Shown here: piece after piece, positions 1 to 11,048 of the stretch
Layout of the letters: every line of letters begins with the position of its first letter
Position numbering within the stretch: the stretch's first letter is position 1
Assembly (NCBI GenBank): GCA_039654915.1
Contig: CM077594.1
Location: 73,836,393-73,900,392, forward strand
DNA: 64,000 nucleotides
Source of the DNA: Aquilaria yunnanensis
Taxonomy: Eukaryota; Streptophyta; Magnoliopsida; Malvales; Thymelaeaceae
Reading direction: 5' to 3'
The notes under the pieces: model-generated
What the model saw: only the letters and a program-made list of their open reading frames with translations
What the model was told of the DNA's origin: nothing
Databases searched by the model: none
Program-made: the position numbers and the translations under genes

Positions 1-265
1 CCTCGGGTGGATTGACCTACCTTTGATGTTAAGGGGAACTTATACTCAGAACAATGGAGAGCTCTTCGCCTCAATCATGACCAGGTTCATAGTCATTAAC
101 GTCCCTTCTTCGTATAATGCAATCTTCGGAAGGCAAACTCAATGGAACTTTCACATCAACCCAGATGTGAAGTACCTGATGGTCACTTTTGCGATGAAGA
201 AGGGGGACGCAAAAAAATTTATCGATCAAGCTGAAGTCCGGAAAGTCTTTGTAAGGGTGAAGTAG
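1..265 (+). pseudogene. Retroelement aspartic protease, C-terminal part (Tat element 1)
   Basis: This is the end of a retropepsin domain. The frame from position 23 contains the VPSSYNAIFGR stretch, which matches the conserved SYNAILGRP segment near the C-terminus of plant Ty3/gypsy proteases. The active-site DTG would lie before the window start and is not seen. The frame stops at 263-265, about 135 bp before the readable RT frame. In this lineage protease and RT are normally one polyprotein, so the break is probably decay. The call rests on this one motif and on its position before RT. Confidence 0.75.
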
Positions 266-400
266 AGCCTAGTGAAAGTACACACACAGACCTCCGGAGA
301 AAAGGGCACACCGACTGAAGAGCCTACAGAAGGGGAGAAAAGTGACTCATAAAAAATTGAAACTGAGGATGTAGAGCTTGTTCCGGGCTGAAGTACCCGA

Positions 401-2112
401 ATGGGGAAACATTTGGCCGAAGGTGACAAGCAAAAGCTTGTATCTTTCCTTTTAATGAACAAAGATCTATTTGTCTACTCGCTGAAGGACATGCCTGGGG
501 TAGACTCTCGCATAATTCAGCATAGTCTTAAGATACGCCCTGACGCGAAGCCTGTTCGCGAAAAAAAGAGAAGCCTTTCGGCACACAAAAACAACTTCAT
601 TAAATCCGAAGTCCAACGGTTGATGGAAGCGAACGTAATAAGAGAAGTCAAATATCCTGAATGGCTTAGTAATGTGGTTATCGCCATGAAAGAAGGTAGT
701 GACAAACTACGAATGTGCATCGACTTCTGAAACGTGAATGATGCTTGCCCTAAGGATTCATATCCTCTGCCGCCAATAGACTAGTTGGTGGACTCAACCG
801 CCGAGTATGGTCTCCTTAGCTTTCTCGATGCCTTCAGCGGGTATCATCAAATCAAGATGGACCCCGAAGATGAGGAAAAAACCGCCATCATCACCAAAGT
901 CGGTACATACTGCTACATTAGAATGCCCTTCAGGCTTAAAAACGCAGGAGCCACGTAACAGAGGTTGATGAACAGGGTCTTCGGCTCCCAAATCAAGAGA
1001 AACATGGAAGTCTATGTCGATGATATGATAGTTAAGAGCAAACTGCCTAGTAGTCATATCATAGACTTAGAGGAGACTTTCCACCAACTGAGGACATTCG
1101 GAATTCATCTCAACCCCGAAAAATGTGTGTTCGGGGTGAATACGGGTAAGTTCCTCGGATTCATGGTGTCGGAAAGAGGCATTGACGCCAATCCGGAAAA
1201 GGTCAATGCCCTGCTGGGATTCCGAACTCCCACAATGACCAAGGATGTGCAAAGACTCACGGGGAGAATCACGTCCCTTAGCAGATTCATCTCCAGATAT
1301 GGCGATCGTTGTCGACCGTTCTTCAAAGTCCTCACTAAAGTAGTAAAAAATGGAGGTGACCTCGGTACCGAGGTGCACCCTTGGAAGGAAGACTGCCAAA
1401 AGGCCTAGGAAGAGCTTAAAGTCTACCTAACCCGCCTGCCGACACTCCGGCAGCCACGAGAAGGAAAACCCCTCATACTCTACCTCACTGTCACCGAAAA
1501 GGCGGTAAGCTCGGTCCTTGTAAAGGAAGAGGGGGCAAAGTAATGGCCAGTATATTATGTGAGCAAGTCCCTGCATGGTGCCGAAGTCAAGCACCTCTTG
1601 CTACAAAAGGCTATCTATGCCCTGGTACTTGCAAGTAGAAGGCTACGACCTTATTTCCAAGGGCACCCCATTATCGCCCGAAATAACCTGCCTCTTCGAG
1701 ATATCATGAAGAAGGTGGACCACTTAGGAAGGCTATCGAAGTGGTGCATCGAGCTCGGTGAGTATGATATCACCTATGAGCCAAGGAAGGCAATAAAAGC
1801 ACAGACATTGGTAGACTTCATCGCTGAGGTACCCGTTGCCGAAGACAGTCCACCTAACCTTGGTAAAGATGAACCCGAGTGGACTCTGTTTGTTGACGGG
1901 GCCTCCAGTTCTGAACAACAAGGAGCCGGAGTAATTCTCCGTGGCCCTGAAGGTATGGATGCCACGAAAGCCATCAAATTCGGGCTTAATGTCACCAACA
2001 ATGTGGCAGAATATGAAGCCTTCATAGCAGGTTTGCGCCTGGCCAAAAGAGTTGGCGTGAGAAACCTGAAAGCTCACAGTGACTCTCACCTAGTGGTCCA
2101 ACAGATAGTAGG
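401..2112 (+). pseudogene. Pol pseudogene part 1: reverse transcriptase, RNase H and start of a second RNase H (Tat element 1)
   Basis: The RT fingers and palm are readable from 401. CIDF at 719-730 is followed by a stop in place of the usual FRDLN residue. The catalytic YVDD lies at 1013-1024. A classical RNase H and its connection follow at about 1430-1830, with YYVSKSL and DITYEPRKA. A second RNase H-like domain begins near 1870 (FVDGAS, then NVAEYEAFIAGLRLA, then HSDSHLV); its visible acidic residues Asp-Glu-Asp are kept. The frame is cut at 2112 by the insertion of Tat element 2 and resumes at 9094. In-frame stops at 728, 783, 956, 1406 and about 1541 show that no polyprotein can be made. 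The stop near 783 (TAG) fits CAG-to-TAG decay and that at 728 (TGA) fits CGA-to-TGA decay. Confidence 0.9.
2108..2112. repeat. Target-site duplication GTAGG, left copy (Tat element 2)
   Basis: GTAGG lies directly before the TG of the 5' LTR and is repeated exactly at 9089-9093 after the 3' LTR. Removing the element and one copy keeps the host RNase H frame open across the junction, which supports both boundaries. Confidence 0.95.
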
Positions 2113-2985
2113 TGATAGCCAAAGTGCTATCACCCTGTCCACCGACTTCGGAGAAAGAGGGAGCCAAACACATGAGGTATGCGACCTCGGAAGCCCCATC
2201 GTACCAACCTCGGGAAATTACCATATCGCCTCTATCAGAGGACGAATGAACCGACTTCGGAAGAATAAGAACACCCCGAAGAAACAATATCACCTCGGGG
2301 AAAGGTCCTTGTTCGTTCCCCCTAAAATATAACGTCGGCTGAAGGGACCTCGGAGGAGCGATGGGTGCCACGAAGGAGTCTCTGACATATTCGCCCGCAC
2401 GCACTAGACGTCAACCTCAAAGTACTCTGACAGGCCACTGCAGTCTGCACTCTGACACGCTGCGACACACTTCTCGATAAGCGACTGCCCGAGAAAGCCT
2501 GCAGGCGGCTGGCCACTCTTCGGGTCAGAGGTACGGGCGGCATCCATCCACACACGTGTCATAATCCTAGGGGCTCATTTTCTCCTATTTATAGTAGGCG
2601 GGCTTCCCCCTTTTTTCTCCTCTCCAAAGGCGCCGGAAAAACGCCTCCGGCGAGATTCTTGCGCTTCTGAGCATATCAAATAAACGCTCCCGGCAAGCCT
2701 ATTTTGTGCTTACTCTTTGTCACCATTTAGAGACACTGACTTGGGCATCGGAGGCTCCTCCCCGGAAAACCACTCCGGGGACCTCCTGACCCCTGTTTTC
2801 TGCGCGTTTCAGGTGATGACTACTTGGGGACATTCCCGTTTCAGGCTCTTTCCAGCACCGGAAGGCTCTTTCTGCTACTGCTATCCATCACCGGACGGGC
2901 CTGCGCGATACACTTCAGGAGGTCCTGGTTATTCCCGTCGTGGAGCCACGGTAGGAACTTCTATGATGGCCACGCCGCGCCATCA
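2113..2985 (+). repeat. 5' LTR of Tat element 2
   Basis: It starts TGATAGCC and ends GCCATCA, matching the 3' LTR at 8251-9088 over its whole length. It carries 35 bp (around 2497-2531) that the 3' copy lacks, and the missing block is bounded by GAG direct repeats. An ACACGTGTCA G-box (2552-2561) stands before the likely TATA box TATTTATAG (2586-2594). Confidence 0.95.
2552..2594 (+). promoter_or_regulatory. LTR core promoter: G-box/ABRE-like site and TATA box
   Basis: ACACGTGTCA at 2552-2561 contains the CACGTG G-box and the ACGTGTC core of abscisic-acid response elements. TATTTATAG follows at 2586-2594. The same pair is present in the 3' LTR and in the other Tat LTRs of this window, so it looks like the element's own promoter. 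Hormone or stress response is an inference. Confidence 0.65.
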
Positions 2986-2987
2986 TT

Positions 2988-3005
2988 TGGCGCCGTCTGT
3001 GGGAA
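2988..3005 (+). other. Primer-binding site of Tat element 2
   Basis: TGGCGCCGTCTGTGGGAA begins two bases after the 5' LTR. Its first nine bases equal the start of the tRNA-Asp type binding site TGGCGCCGTTGCCGGGGA used by Athila/Tat elements. The remainder differs, so the primer tRNA is uncertain. Confidence 0.7.
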
Positions 3006-4792
3006 CTTTTCCAGGCAGCCATGGTTGAAAAACTCGGCGTTCTAAGGACAAAGGCTCCCTGAGGCCCCTATCCGCGCCGGAAATCCGCCCTACGTCCGAA
3101 CAATCAAGCGCAGGGACTTCCAGTCCCGAAGATGATTCCTCCTCTGGATATCGCCGTGGTCGAAGTAAGTGCAGCGGGTAGACCGAAGATGGTCGCGTAC
3201 AAATTCGAGCCGCAGTCCTCTCTCTCAATCCTTTCGACGAAAGAAGTAGTGGTGACCCAAGAGTTTAGGGGTAGAAACAAGAAACAAAGAGTAGTGGGGT
3301 GAGTATCCAAAAGGTGTGTTTCCCTATGGAACATGATGGACGAAAAAAGCAGGGTCGGTGCTATCCAGACCTTCCCGTCGAAAGAGTTCGGGCCAAAGAA
3401 AGGTTGTTGCTCCCCCGGCAACAACACCGAATCCATTCCCCTGAAAAGACGCCTACGCCTTGATGTTGAACAGGCAAAAGGCTATGATCCTACTCCAACG
3501 GACACATTACTATCGTCTAAAAATGAGCCGCCCCGGCGCGACGTCAGGGGGAATAGGGTAATCGGGCAAGTGCACCAAACTTCAAAGATATTACATCGCG
3601 CACGAGCCCATAGGGGCAATATAACCCCAGGCACTAGCAGACTATTGCCGAAATTCCAGAAACAGAAAAAGTGCAATCCAACGAGGACCGAATATAGATG
3701 GAATCAGAAGGAACCCCCAGCCAAAGAAATCCCAGATGCAAAAAACAATGCGGCGCGGGAATGGTACCTCAGGGGCTCGAGGATAGGGAAGTCACCTGAC
3801 TTAGCATATTCGGTTAATGAAGTGTTGGACCACCCAAGCTCGGCATTGGCTAGGAATGAAAACATAGGACAAGGGAAGGAGGAACCCCACAAAAAGGCAT
3901 CTCCCATGAGTCCCGAAAAACCCTCACGAAGTGGTGAAGAATGCAAAAAATGCCCCGCAAAGTGGCATCTCCCAGGAAGCCTGAAAAATCTTCATGGAAT
4001 GGCGGAAAGTACAGAAAACGTTCCAGACAGTCTTCCTCGACTGAAGAGGAAGGATATCGGTAGGGAAGCTCAGGCTCGCTATAGGAAGGCATCAGCAGAA
4101 AGAGGTGCAGAATAGCGCGCAAAAAAGAGGTGCAAGCAAAAATGAGTCCAAAAAAGGACGAGAATGGCCAAAAATGCACCAGCACCTGAAAGACTGCCTT
4201 CGGAATAAAACACCCGAAAAACTCCCATCGGAGTAGGTAACCCCGAAAGACCGCCCTCAGCCCTCTACAAAAAAGGGCAAATACGGTCCACTGCTAACAA
4301 CGCCTGAAGTACAACGCTAGAAGAAAGCAGTAAACTACTCCGTTTCGCGAGATAAGACAGAACCCCTACTGATTAAGCAAGCAAAAGGTATACAAAAGCC
4401 TGCTTGAAGGAACATGACGTACGAAGATGGCATATTATTTCCGGTAGCATAATAGCTTCAGTCCTTAAACGAAGGAGGCCAAAATATTCGCCACTAGCCC
4501 CGAGTGGAATGACATTTCGGTCCACCAGCTTAGTTATGAAGTAACAAGCAAGTGGAGCCCTCGAATAGAATTGTACACGAGGGACTACGAAAAAATTAAG
4601 GGAAGCAAAGGGGAGAAGGTCCAGAATGGCTGAGAAAATTCCTTGTGGGAATAATCAGACAAACTTCATGAAAAATCACAGGGAGAGAAAACCTTCCTTA
4701 CTCGCCTGCAAAGACCAGTGCCCACTTGGAGCAATGAAGTTACCGAGTGAAGCCCAAGTATTCGATGAAAGGAAGAACAAGCTCGGGAGGGG
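3006..4792 (+). other. Interior of Tat element 2, no recognisable gag
   Basis: This corresponds to the place of gag. An open frame of 260 codons runs at 3333-4115, rich in Lys, Pro, Arg and Glu. I see no gag core, no zinc knuckle (CX2CX4HX4C) and no protease motif in any frame. It is either a badly decayed gag or non-coding filler typical of non-autonomous elements; I assign no function. Confidence 0.5.
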
Positions 4793-5300
4793 ATGCTCGG
4801 TAAAGGAAAAATAGCCTCGTATTGGGGAACCAAATTCGAGCCACTCCCCGAAGCATGAACGAGCTCAGGAGAAGTATTTTCTCCGAAAAAGATGGCCGTG
4901 AAGGCAAAATTACGCCGAACGCCAAAAAGAGACCTCGTTCTCCGAAAGGCCAAGACAGAACCCCGAGAACTACCTCAGGGGAGAACTTTGGCCACTAGGA
5001 AATAGGACCTCGCTTCTCGGTTTGACGACTGAAATCAACCGGATAGCCAAACATCGATGGAAGAACATGCTCGGTAAAGGAAAAATAGCCTCGTATTGGG
5101 AAACCAAATTGAGCCACTCCCCGAAGCATGAACGAGCTCAGGAGAAGTGTTTCCTCCGTAAAAGATGGCCGTGAGCACAAAATTGCGCCGAACGCCAGAA
5201 AAGAGATCTCATTGTCCGAAAGGCCAACATAGGACCCCGAGAACTACCTCGGGGGAGAACTCCGGCCACTTTGAAAAAAGGACCTCGTTTGATTCAGTGC
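4793..5300 (+). repeat. Tandem duplication, period 274 bp, inside Tat element 2
   Basis: The sequence starting ATGCTCGGTAAAGG at 4793 recurs at 5067 and stays alignable to about 5295, with scattered substitutions and small indels. Two copies, the second slightly shorter. Tandem repeats in internal non-coding stretches are common in Tat/Ogre-type elements. Confidence 0.85.
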
Positions 5301-5800
5301 GAGGTCCGAAAGAGAGGATTATCAGCTTGGCAGCATCAATGGGAGAAAAATTGAGAAATATCCTAGAAGAATTCTATACTTAGAATTTTATTCTATACTT
5401 AGAATTTTTAAATGAACAAGCTATACTTAGAAAAATTTCTCTTCTCTCCTGAAACAGGTTACCCGCCGAACAAAGCTGAAGCACACGTGCCCGAAGGATA
5501 TGATATATTTCCCTTCTAAAAAAGAAAAAGCACGAAGTCCATCAAAGGCAATCAACGAGGACAGACTAGAGTTCGCTTGAAAAGTCTTTGTCAAATCAGA
5601 GTGGCCGAAAAAGCCAGATCAGCCAGCGGAAAGAGCAAGGATGGGCTTTTCGAAATCCCCTAGCCGAAAGTAGCCAGGGCAACTGGAAAACAAAAAATTG
5701 CTCAAGTAAGACAGAGCGAAGAAATGAACAAGAATCTATTAAAGAAGGCCTTTTTGTACAAGAGGAGTACAAGAGAAGCACGAAAACGAAAAAGCCTAGG
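5301..5800 (+). other. Spacer resembling the post-pol region of element 1
   Basis: TTCTATACTTAGAATTTT occurs twice near 5371-5410, and the same word stands right after the end of pol in element 1 (10526-10540). This suggests that pol was deleted between gag and this point. On the minus strand an AATAAA is present at 5387-5392, downstream of the antisense gene, but it is about 400 bp away. Confidence 0.5.
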
Positions 5801-5804
5801 ATGT

Positions 5805-7486
5805 CTAAGGATCCCCAGCGACGCAAGAAGTTCCGGCTCCTGTGTCTCTAGCCGTCGCCTTCGGCGCAAGTAGAGGAACAGGTGGCAGGTTGAGGTGATC
5901 AGTTTTCGACCAAGTCCACCGAGGACCCTCGGGAATATCCATGGCCGCAAGAAAGGAGGTCTCGAGGTCCGGGTATCGTTGCAGAAATTGATGACGAGCT
6001 AGACAGAAGCCGTCTTGAAAGGACACCTTCGACATTTGGACGGCTTTGTCCTTGTCCACGTCGAGCAAGTCTGCCTCATTCTCAAGACCAGCAACCTCTT
6101 TCTTGAGACCCAGGACCTCCTCCTTAAGACCGGCAATCCTCCTCACCAGTCCTTTTGCGTTCCTTCTCTTCATCGCACTCCTCCTCAGAAAATAGACCCT
6201 GGCTTGAAGAGCCGCTTTTTCGGCAAGAGTGTTCTTCAGAAGGGCAGCTTCTTCTTCTTTCTCCTTCTGAATAACCTTATTGGCCGAAGTCAAGCTCACA
6301 ACCTCCTCGCCAAGGTCCCGCAATTTGCGGGAAAAGTCCTTCAAGAGGTCCGATTGGCCTATCAGGAACTCATCCCGGAGCTGAGCCACCTTCTCCCTGG
6401 CTATGCGCCTCAACTCGACATTAGCTATGTCTAAGTTAATACAGAAGAGTCTGGCCTTCTCCAGCTCGCTGTCAGCCTGAGCTCGGGCAGAAGACTACTC
6501 TGCCGCCCAAACTCGGAGGTGCTCACTGTACCCCAAAAGCTGCAAAGAAGAAAGAGAAAATCCTCAGCGAAAGCAGCGCAAGGAAAGGCAAAACACTTAG
6601 GCAAAAAAGATCACTTGAGCGGCGTGCTCAGAAACTCTAGCAGCGAGGATATCCCCAGAAGCACACTCCTCGGCAACGGCCTTAGAAGAAGCCTCGGTAA
6701 GAACACCCCTCGCCATCTAGGGAGCCATCTCTTGGCAATCCTTGGAGAACAAGTTCATGTCCTCCGTGACAAACCAAAACGGCTCCCTCAGAACCTTGTC
6801 TTTCGGGAGAAGGGAGTCCCGAAGAGCCCTTCTTTGGGCATGGTCAACCATCCATTCTGAATCCGGGCGGTCCTCTGCAAAAATGGAGGGGCGCAAGTCA
6901 GGAAGGGCTCCCTGGATACACAAGTCATGAGGGAGGAGGTGTCAAAAAAGAATTCGATGCAAACCTGGCGCAACCTTAATACCCTCCTCCACAAAAGCCG
7001 GAATATGCTTGCCTTTGTCCTTGCAACGTCTCTCCAGCCTTTTAACAGTAGGACTCTCAGGCAGAGAGCCTAAAAGCTCCACCGACGAGATAAGACTCGA
7101 CGGAGTGAAAAGGGTGACTGCTCCGGCCGGCACCTCGGTTGCAGCAGTATCGGCCCGAGAAGATGTCGCAGCTACTTCGGAGGGGGCAGCAACCCTGGTG
7201 GATATCGGGGTGACATCAACCATGGCGAAGGTCGCAGTAGCATCGGTGGAAGTGGCTATCCCATCGGTTGAGATAGCAACCTTGGTGGAAGTAGCAATAA
7301 CTTCATCGACCTCCACCACATCCTCCGAGGGTGGAGTAAGGGCCCTCTTCTTTGACTTCTTGGCAGAAGACGGTCCACTCCCAGTAGACTTACATCTTTT
7401 GGAACCACTTTTCTTTGCTTGTTCTCCCTTCTCTACCTGACCAAGGAAGAGACTCTTGTAGTAGGCGGTAGAATCGTCAGCCATCT
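5805..7486 (-). pseudogene. Antisense coiled-coil gene of Tat element 2, first coding exon missing
   Basis: Two exons on the minus strand match those of the antisense gene in element 1. The first runs from 7486 to 6615 and opens with ATG at 7484 (MADDSTAYYKSLFLGQVEKG), followed by a Lys/Arg-rich then Ser/Thr/Ala-rich stretch. A donor at 6614 and an acceptor at 6540-6541 bound a short intron. The last exon (6539-5805) encodes a long Lys/Glu-rich heptad-like region, probably coiled coil, and ends with FQDGFCLARHQFLQRYPD and IPEGPRW. The part that in element 1 carries the Transposase_28-like domain is absent, although the acceptor before it is kept. The first exon is also broken by frame changes around 6900-6990. 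The function is not known; antisense ORFs of this kind are known from the Tat lineage. Confidence 0.75.
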
Positions 7487-8235
7487 CTGAAAAGGGGGAA
7501 AAGCATCAGTATGAGTCCAAAAAGGCACTAAAGCTGAAAATGTGAGTCCAAGAACAGTCCAAAAAAGGAGCTTCAGGAAGAAAGGAAAACGTCAGCAAAA
7601 ACCGAAAAAATACGACTTCAGGAGGTTGATAAGATAACAAAAGTCGAACGATTCCTGAGAAAGGCACTCACGAAAAGCCTTGCCAAAGTCAGGATTCCTG
7701 GATGCCGTCGTAAATAATGGCCGAAAATCGCTTCGCCGTGCAGACCATCGCTATAAGGGATGGAAAAGGCGAAAGAAAACGAGAGCAAGGGCGAGAGCAA
7801 AGAAAAAACAAAGGAAAAGAATGGCAGGATGAGGCTTATATAGAGCAGGTAAGGACAACTGAAAAGGCGTCATAACTGCTGCGTGGGAATGAAACGTCAC
7901 CGTAATTACCCTTCCCGCGCAAAAAGACATGCCATCCCAATTAACGCTTGCCACGTGTCGGCCATCGCAAAAAACTAGGGCATGTTTTCTGACATCCTGA
8001 AGGTATGGGTGTATCCCCAGGTTGACACGCCCAGTTTAAGGCATGACAGTCCATTAATTTAAGACGGAAAAAATAGGATTGGAAATCTCGAAGACGCCGA
8101 AAGGAAGGTGTGCGACATCCGCCCGAACAAGCTACGCGCTTAAAATGGCGAAGTACCTTCCTTGCAAACAATATAATCCGGATCCTCTGAAAGTGCTCCT
8201 GAAAAGGCTACAAGCCGAAGTTACACTCCGGTTTT
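7487..8235 (-). promoter_or_regulatory. Antisense promoter region of Tat element 2
   Basis: Reading leftwards, CTATATAAGCC gives a TATA box at 7842-7835, and CACGTGTC at 7952-7959 lies about 110 bp upstream of it. A leader with a possible donor (GTGAGT near 7670) precedes the acceptor at 7487-7488. Element 1 has the same arrangement (TATA at 15083-15090, G-boxes at 15213-15227). The rest of this stretch holds no gene. Confidence 0.65.
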
Positions 8236-8250
8236 CCGAAGGAGGGCATG
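8236..8250 (+). other. Polypurine tract of Tat element 2
   Basis: CCGAAGGAGGGCATG directly precedes the TG of the 3' LTR. Element 1 (GAGGGGGGCATG) and the Tat fragment at 41359 (TAGGGGAGGCCATG) have the same layout, so this is the probable plus-strand primer. Confidence 0.75.
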
Positions 8251-9088
8251 TGATAGCCAAAGTGCTATCGCCCTGTCCACCGACTTTGGAGAAAGAGGGA
8301 GCCAAACACATGAGGTATGCGACCTCGGAAGCCCCATCGTACCAACCTCGGGAAATTACCATATCGCCTCTATCAAAGGACGAATGAACCGACTTCGGAA
8401 TAATAAGAACACCCCGAAGAAACAATATCACCTCGGGGAAAGGTCCTTGTTCGTTCCCCCTAAAATATAACGTCGGCTGAAAGGACCTCGGAGGAGCGAT
8501 GGGTGCCACGAAGGAGTCTCTGACATATTCGCCCGTACGCATTAGACGTTGACCTCAAAGTACTCTGACAGGCCACTGCAGTCTGCACTCTGACATGCTG
8601 TGACACACTTCTCGATAAGCCACTGCCCGAGAGGTACGGGCGGCATCCGTCCACACACGTGTCACAATCCTAGGGGCTCATTTTCTCCTATTTATAGTAG
8701 GCGGGCTTCCCCTTTTTTTCTCCTCTCCAGAGGGGTCGGAAAAACGCCTCCGACAAGATTCTTGCGCTTCTGAGCATATCAGATAAACGCTCCTGGCAAG
8801 CCTATTTTGTGCTTGCTCTTTGTCACCATTTAGAGACACTGACTTGGGTGTCGGAGGCTCCTCCCCGGAAAACCACTCCGGGGACCTCCTGACCCCTGTT
8901 TTCTGCGCGTTTCAGGTGATGACTACTTGGGGACATTCCCGTTTCAGGCTCTTTCCAGCACCGGAAGGCTCTTTCGGCTACTGCTATCCATCACCGGACG
9001 GCTCTGCGCGATACACTTCAGGAGGTCCTGGTTATTCCCGTCGTGGAGCCACGGCGGGAACTTCTATGATGGCCACGCCGCGCCATCA
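8251..9088 (+). repeat. 3' LTR of Tat element 2
   Basis: It matches the 5' LTR at 2113-2985 from TGATAGCC to GCCATCA, with roughly 30 substitutions by hand count and a 35-bp deletion near 8632. It carries the G-box ACACGTGTCA at 8655-8664 and TATTTATAG at 8689-8697. Confidence 0.95.
8655..8697 (+). promoter_or_regulatory. LTR core promoter of the 3' LTR: G-box and TATA box
   Basis: ACACGTGTCA and TATTTATAG have the same spacing as in the 5' LTR. Both elements are unchanged although the surrounding LTR has diverged. Confidence 0.6.
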
Positions 9089-9093
9089 GTAGG
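9089..9093. repeat. Target-site duplication GTAGG, right copy (Tat element 2)
   Basis: It is identical to 2108-2112 and directly follows the CA end of the 3' LTR. Confidence 0.95.
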
Positions 9094-10530
9094 GGACTAT
9101 GGTGCCAAAGACCCAACCTTGGCAAAGTATCATGACCTTGCAACAAAGCTCATCCAAGAGTTTAATGCGGTGCACATTGAGAACGTGCCTCATCGAAACA
9201 ATACTGAGGCAGATATTTTAGCCAAGTCAAAAAAGTCCGCCGAAGTGCTAAATCAACCGAGTATAGCAATAATGAGCATAGCAACTTTGAAAAGACGAAG
9301 GAAGGATCCCATAAAAGAGCACCTCAGGACTTCAGAGCTTCCCGAAGACCCTCATGAAGCAACAAAAGTGCGAAGACGTTCTGGACGATATTTCCTAATC
9401 GGAGAAGAGCTACACCGACAAGGGTATGCGAGTCCACTACAAAGGTGTATCAGCGAAGAGGATGTAGGGATGGTCCTTAAAGAAGTCTACGAGGGGGCCT
9501 ATGGTTTCCACGTAAGAACTGACGCCTTGGCAGGAGTACTACTCCGCCAAGGATACTTTTGGCCCACCTTAAGGAAGGACACGAGGCAGTTTGTCCAGAA
9601 ACGTGACAATTGCCAAAGACACACTAACATCCAGAGGCTACCCTCAGAAACAATAACTTCGGCTAACTACCTTTGCCCCTTCGCAGTATGGGATATTGAC
9701 CTCATCGAGCCTCTCCCAACTGCACTCGGAGGAGTGAAGTTCTGCGTAGTCGCAGAATATTACTTCACTAAATGGATTAAGACAGAGCCTCTGGCAACCA
9801 TTTCGGTGAAGGACATACAAAAATTCGTCTGGAAAAACATCGTATGTAGATTCGGTATACCGAGGGTGATAGTGGCTGATAATGGTTCCCAGTTTATTGA
9901 CAAGGGGTTCCAGAAATTCGCGACCGACCTCGGGATAAAAATGCACTTCACCCCGGTAGCTCATCCTCAGAGTAATGGACAGGTAGAGGTGTCCAATAGA
10001 ACCATAAAAGATGGTTTAAAACCAAGATTGACTCAGGCAAAGGGAAAATGGGTGGGAGAACTTCCCAGTGTGCTATGGAGCTACCGAACAACAACCCGAA
10101 GGGCCACAGGTGAAACAGCTTTCAAACTCGCCTTCAGCACGGATGCCATTATTCCTATCGAAGTGGTTTAGCCATCGATCAGGGTACAAGTGTTCAACGA
10201 AGAAGGTAACAACCTCGGGTTGAGAACCAAGCTAGACTTAATTGACGAACACAGAGAAATGGCTGAGCTTAGAAGAAAAGCTTTTTAGCAAAGGGTAGCT
10301 ATAGCTGCGAACTTGCATGTCAGGTGAAAAGGAATCCGGAAGGGGGACCTTGTCCTCCGAAAGGCAGAGTTCGAGCCCTGAAGACCATCTCACGGAATAC
10401 TTCGGGCAAACTGGGAAGGGCCTTATGTGGTCCTTGATGAAGTTCGGCCAGGAGTATACAAGCTCGGTGATACTGAAGGTGGAGAACTGAGGAATACATG
10501 GCATTCAGATGCCTTGAAAATATTCTATAC
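9094..10530 (+). pseudogene. Pol pseudogene part 2: end of second RNase H and integrase (Tat element 1)
   Basis: The frame continues the host RNase H after the nested element, with VHIENVPHRNNTEADILAK as its C-terminal part. The integrase follows. Its zinc-binding segment (about 9480-9640) has lost residues: the first His is Tyr (EVYEG) and the first Cys is Arg (KRDNCQ). The catalytic core keeps Asp-Asp-Glu, in WDIDLIEP near 9690, VADNGSQF near 9875 and GQVEVSNR near 9980. The core stays open to the stop at 10169. The C-terminal integrase tail, with GPYVVLDEVRPGVYKL near 10420, reads on in the same frame through further stops. No chromodomain is seen, as expected for Tat. Confidence 0.9.
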
Positions 10531-11048
10531 TTAGAAATTTTTTTGAGGAAAATAGTCCCACCAAAGAAGTCCAGCCAAACAAGGTGTAAGTGCCTATGTA
10601 CAAAAAATAATACATTTTCCCTAAAGAGGCTATAAGCCGAATACGGCTGATAAAACAGGTGAAGTTTTGCCGAAGGATGTTAGCCGAAATTGGTCCCATA
10701 TATGCCGAAGGCAGTTATCCGAATAACAAGCGCAGAGAATACTTACTATTTTCTCGAGGGACTTAGGCAAAAAATGGTCGAGCTAACCCTTGGCACTAAA
10801 GATAGTATAAAAGAAACATGTCTTGAGACTTAGCCAAATGTTGGAGGAAAAAAGGAATTTTATTAATTTGTGCCTTAGTACAACAAAAAGGAGCTTACAA
10901 GAATAAGATTACAAAGAAAAAGAAAAAGTAAAGTCTTGGACGCCTAAGGGACCTTGTCATCTCAAGCTGCTCCATCGCCAACTTCCTTTGTCACAACCTT
11001 CGGTGCCGAAGGAGGAGCCAAAGGAAGATTGAGATGTTCTATCTTTGA
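10531..11048 (+). other. Post-pol spacer of Tat element 1
   Basis: No gene is seen on the plus strand. On the minus strand AATAAA at 10859-10864 lies about 185 bp downstream of the antisense gene's first stop and could be its polyadenylation signal. A reading frame homologous to the end of element 2's protein continues past the stop at 11049-11051 to about 10965. Confidence 0.5.

Larger units (their letters stand above)
2113..9088 (+). mobile_element. Non-autonomous Tat-type LTR retrotransposon nested in the RNase H of element 1
   Basis: This 6976-bp element has two LTRs (873 and 838 bp), a primer-binding site at 2988, a polypurine tract before the 3' LTR and an exact 5-bp target-site duplication. 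Its interior of about 5.3 kb has no recognisable protease, RT, RNase H or integrase. What remains is a 5' region of unknown content, a short sequence like that following pol in element 1, and the antisense gene. It probably moved with enzymes supplied by related elements. By hand count the LTRs differ at roughly 30 positions over about 838 aligned bases, mostly transitions, plus one 35-bp deletion. It is therefore younger than its host but not recent. Confidence 0.93.

Noticed and set aside
3333..4115. 260-codon open frame as a real gag or new gene
   Set aside because: It has no gag core, no zinc knuckle and no relative in the sibling element within this window. It is kept only as a region of unknown content.
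6015..7440. Plus-strand open frames of 139 and 143 codons in Tat element 2
   Set aside because: They mirror the coding minus strand of the antisense gene. The minus-strand reading is conserved in element 1; the plus-strand one is not.
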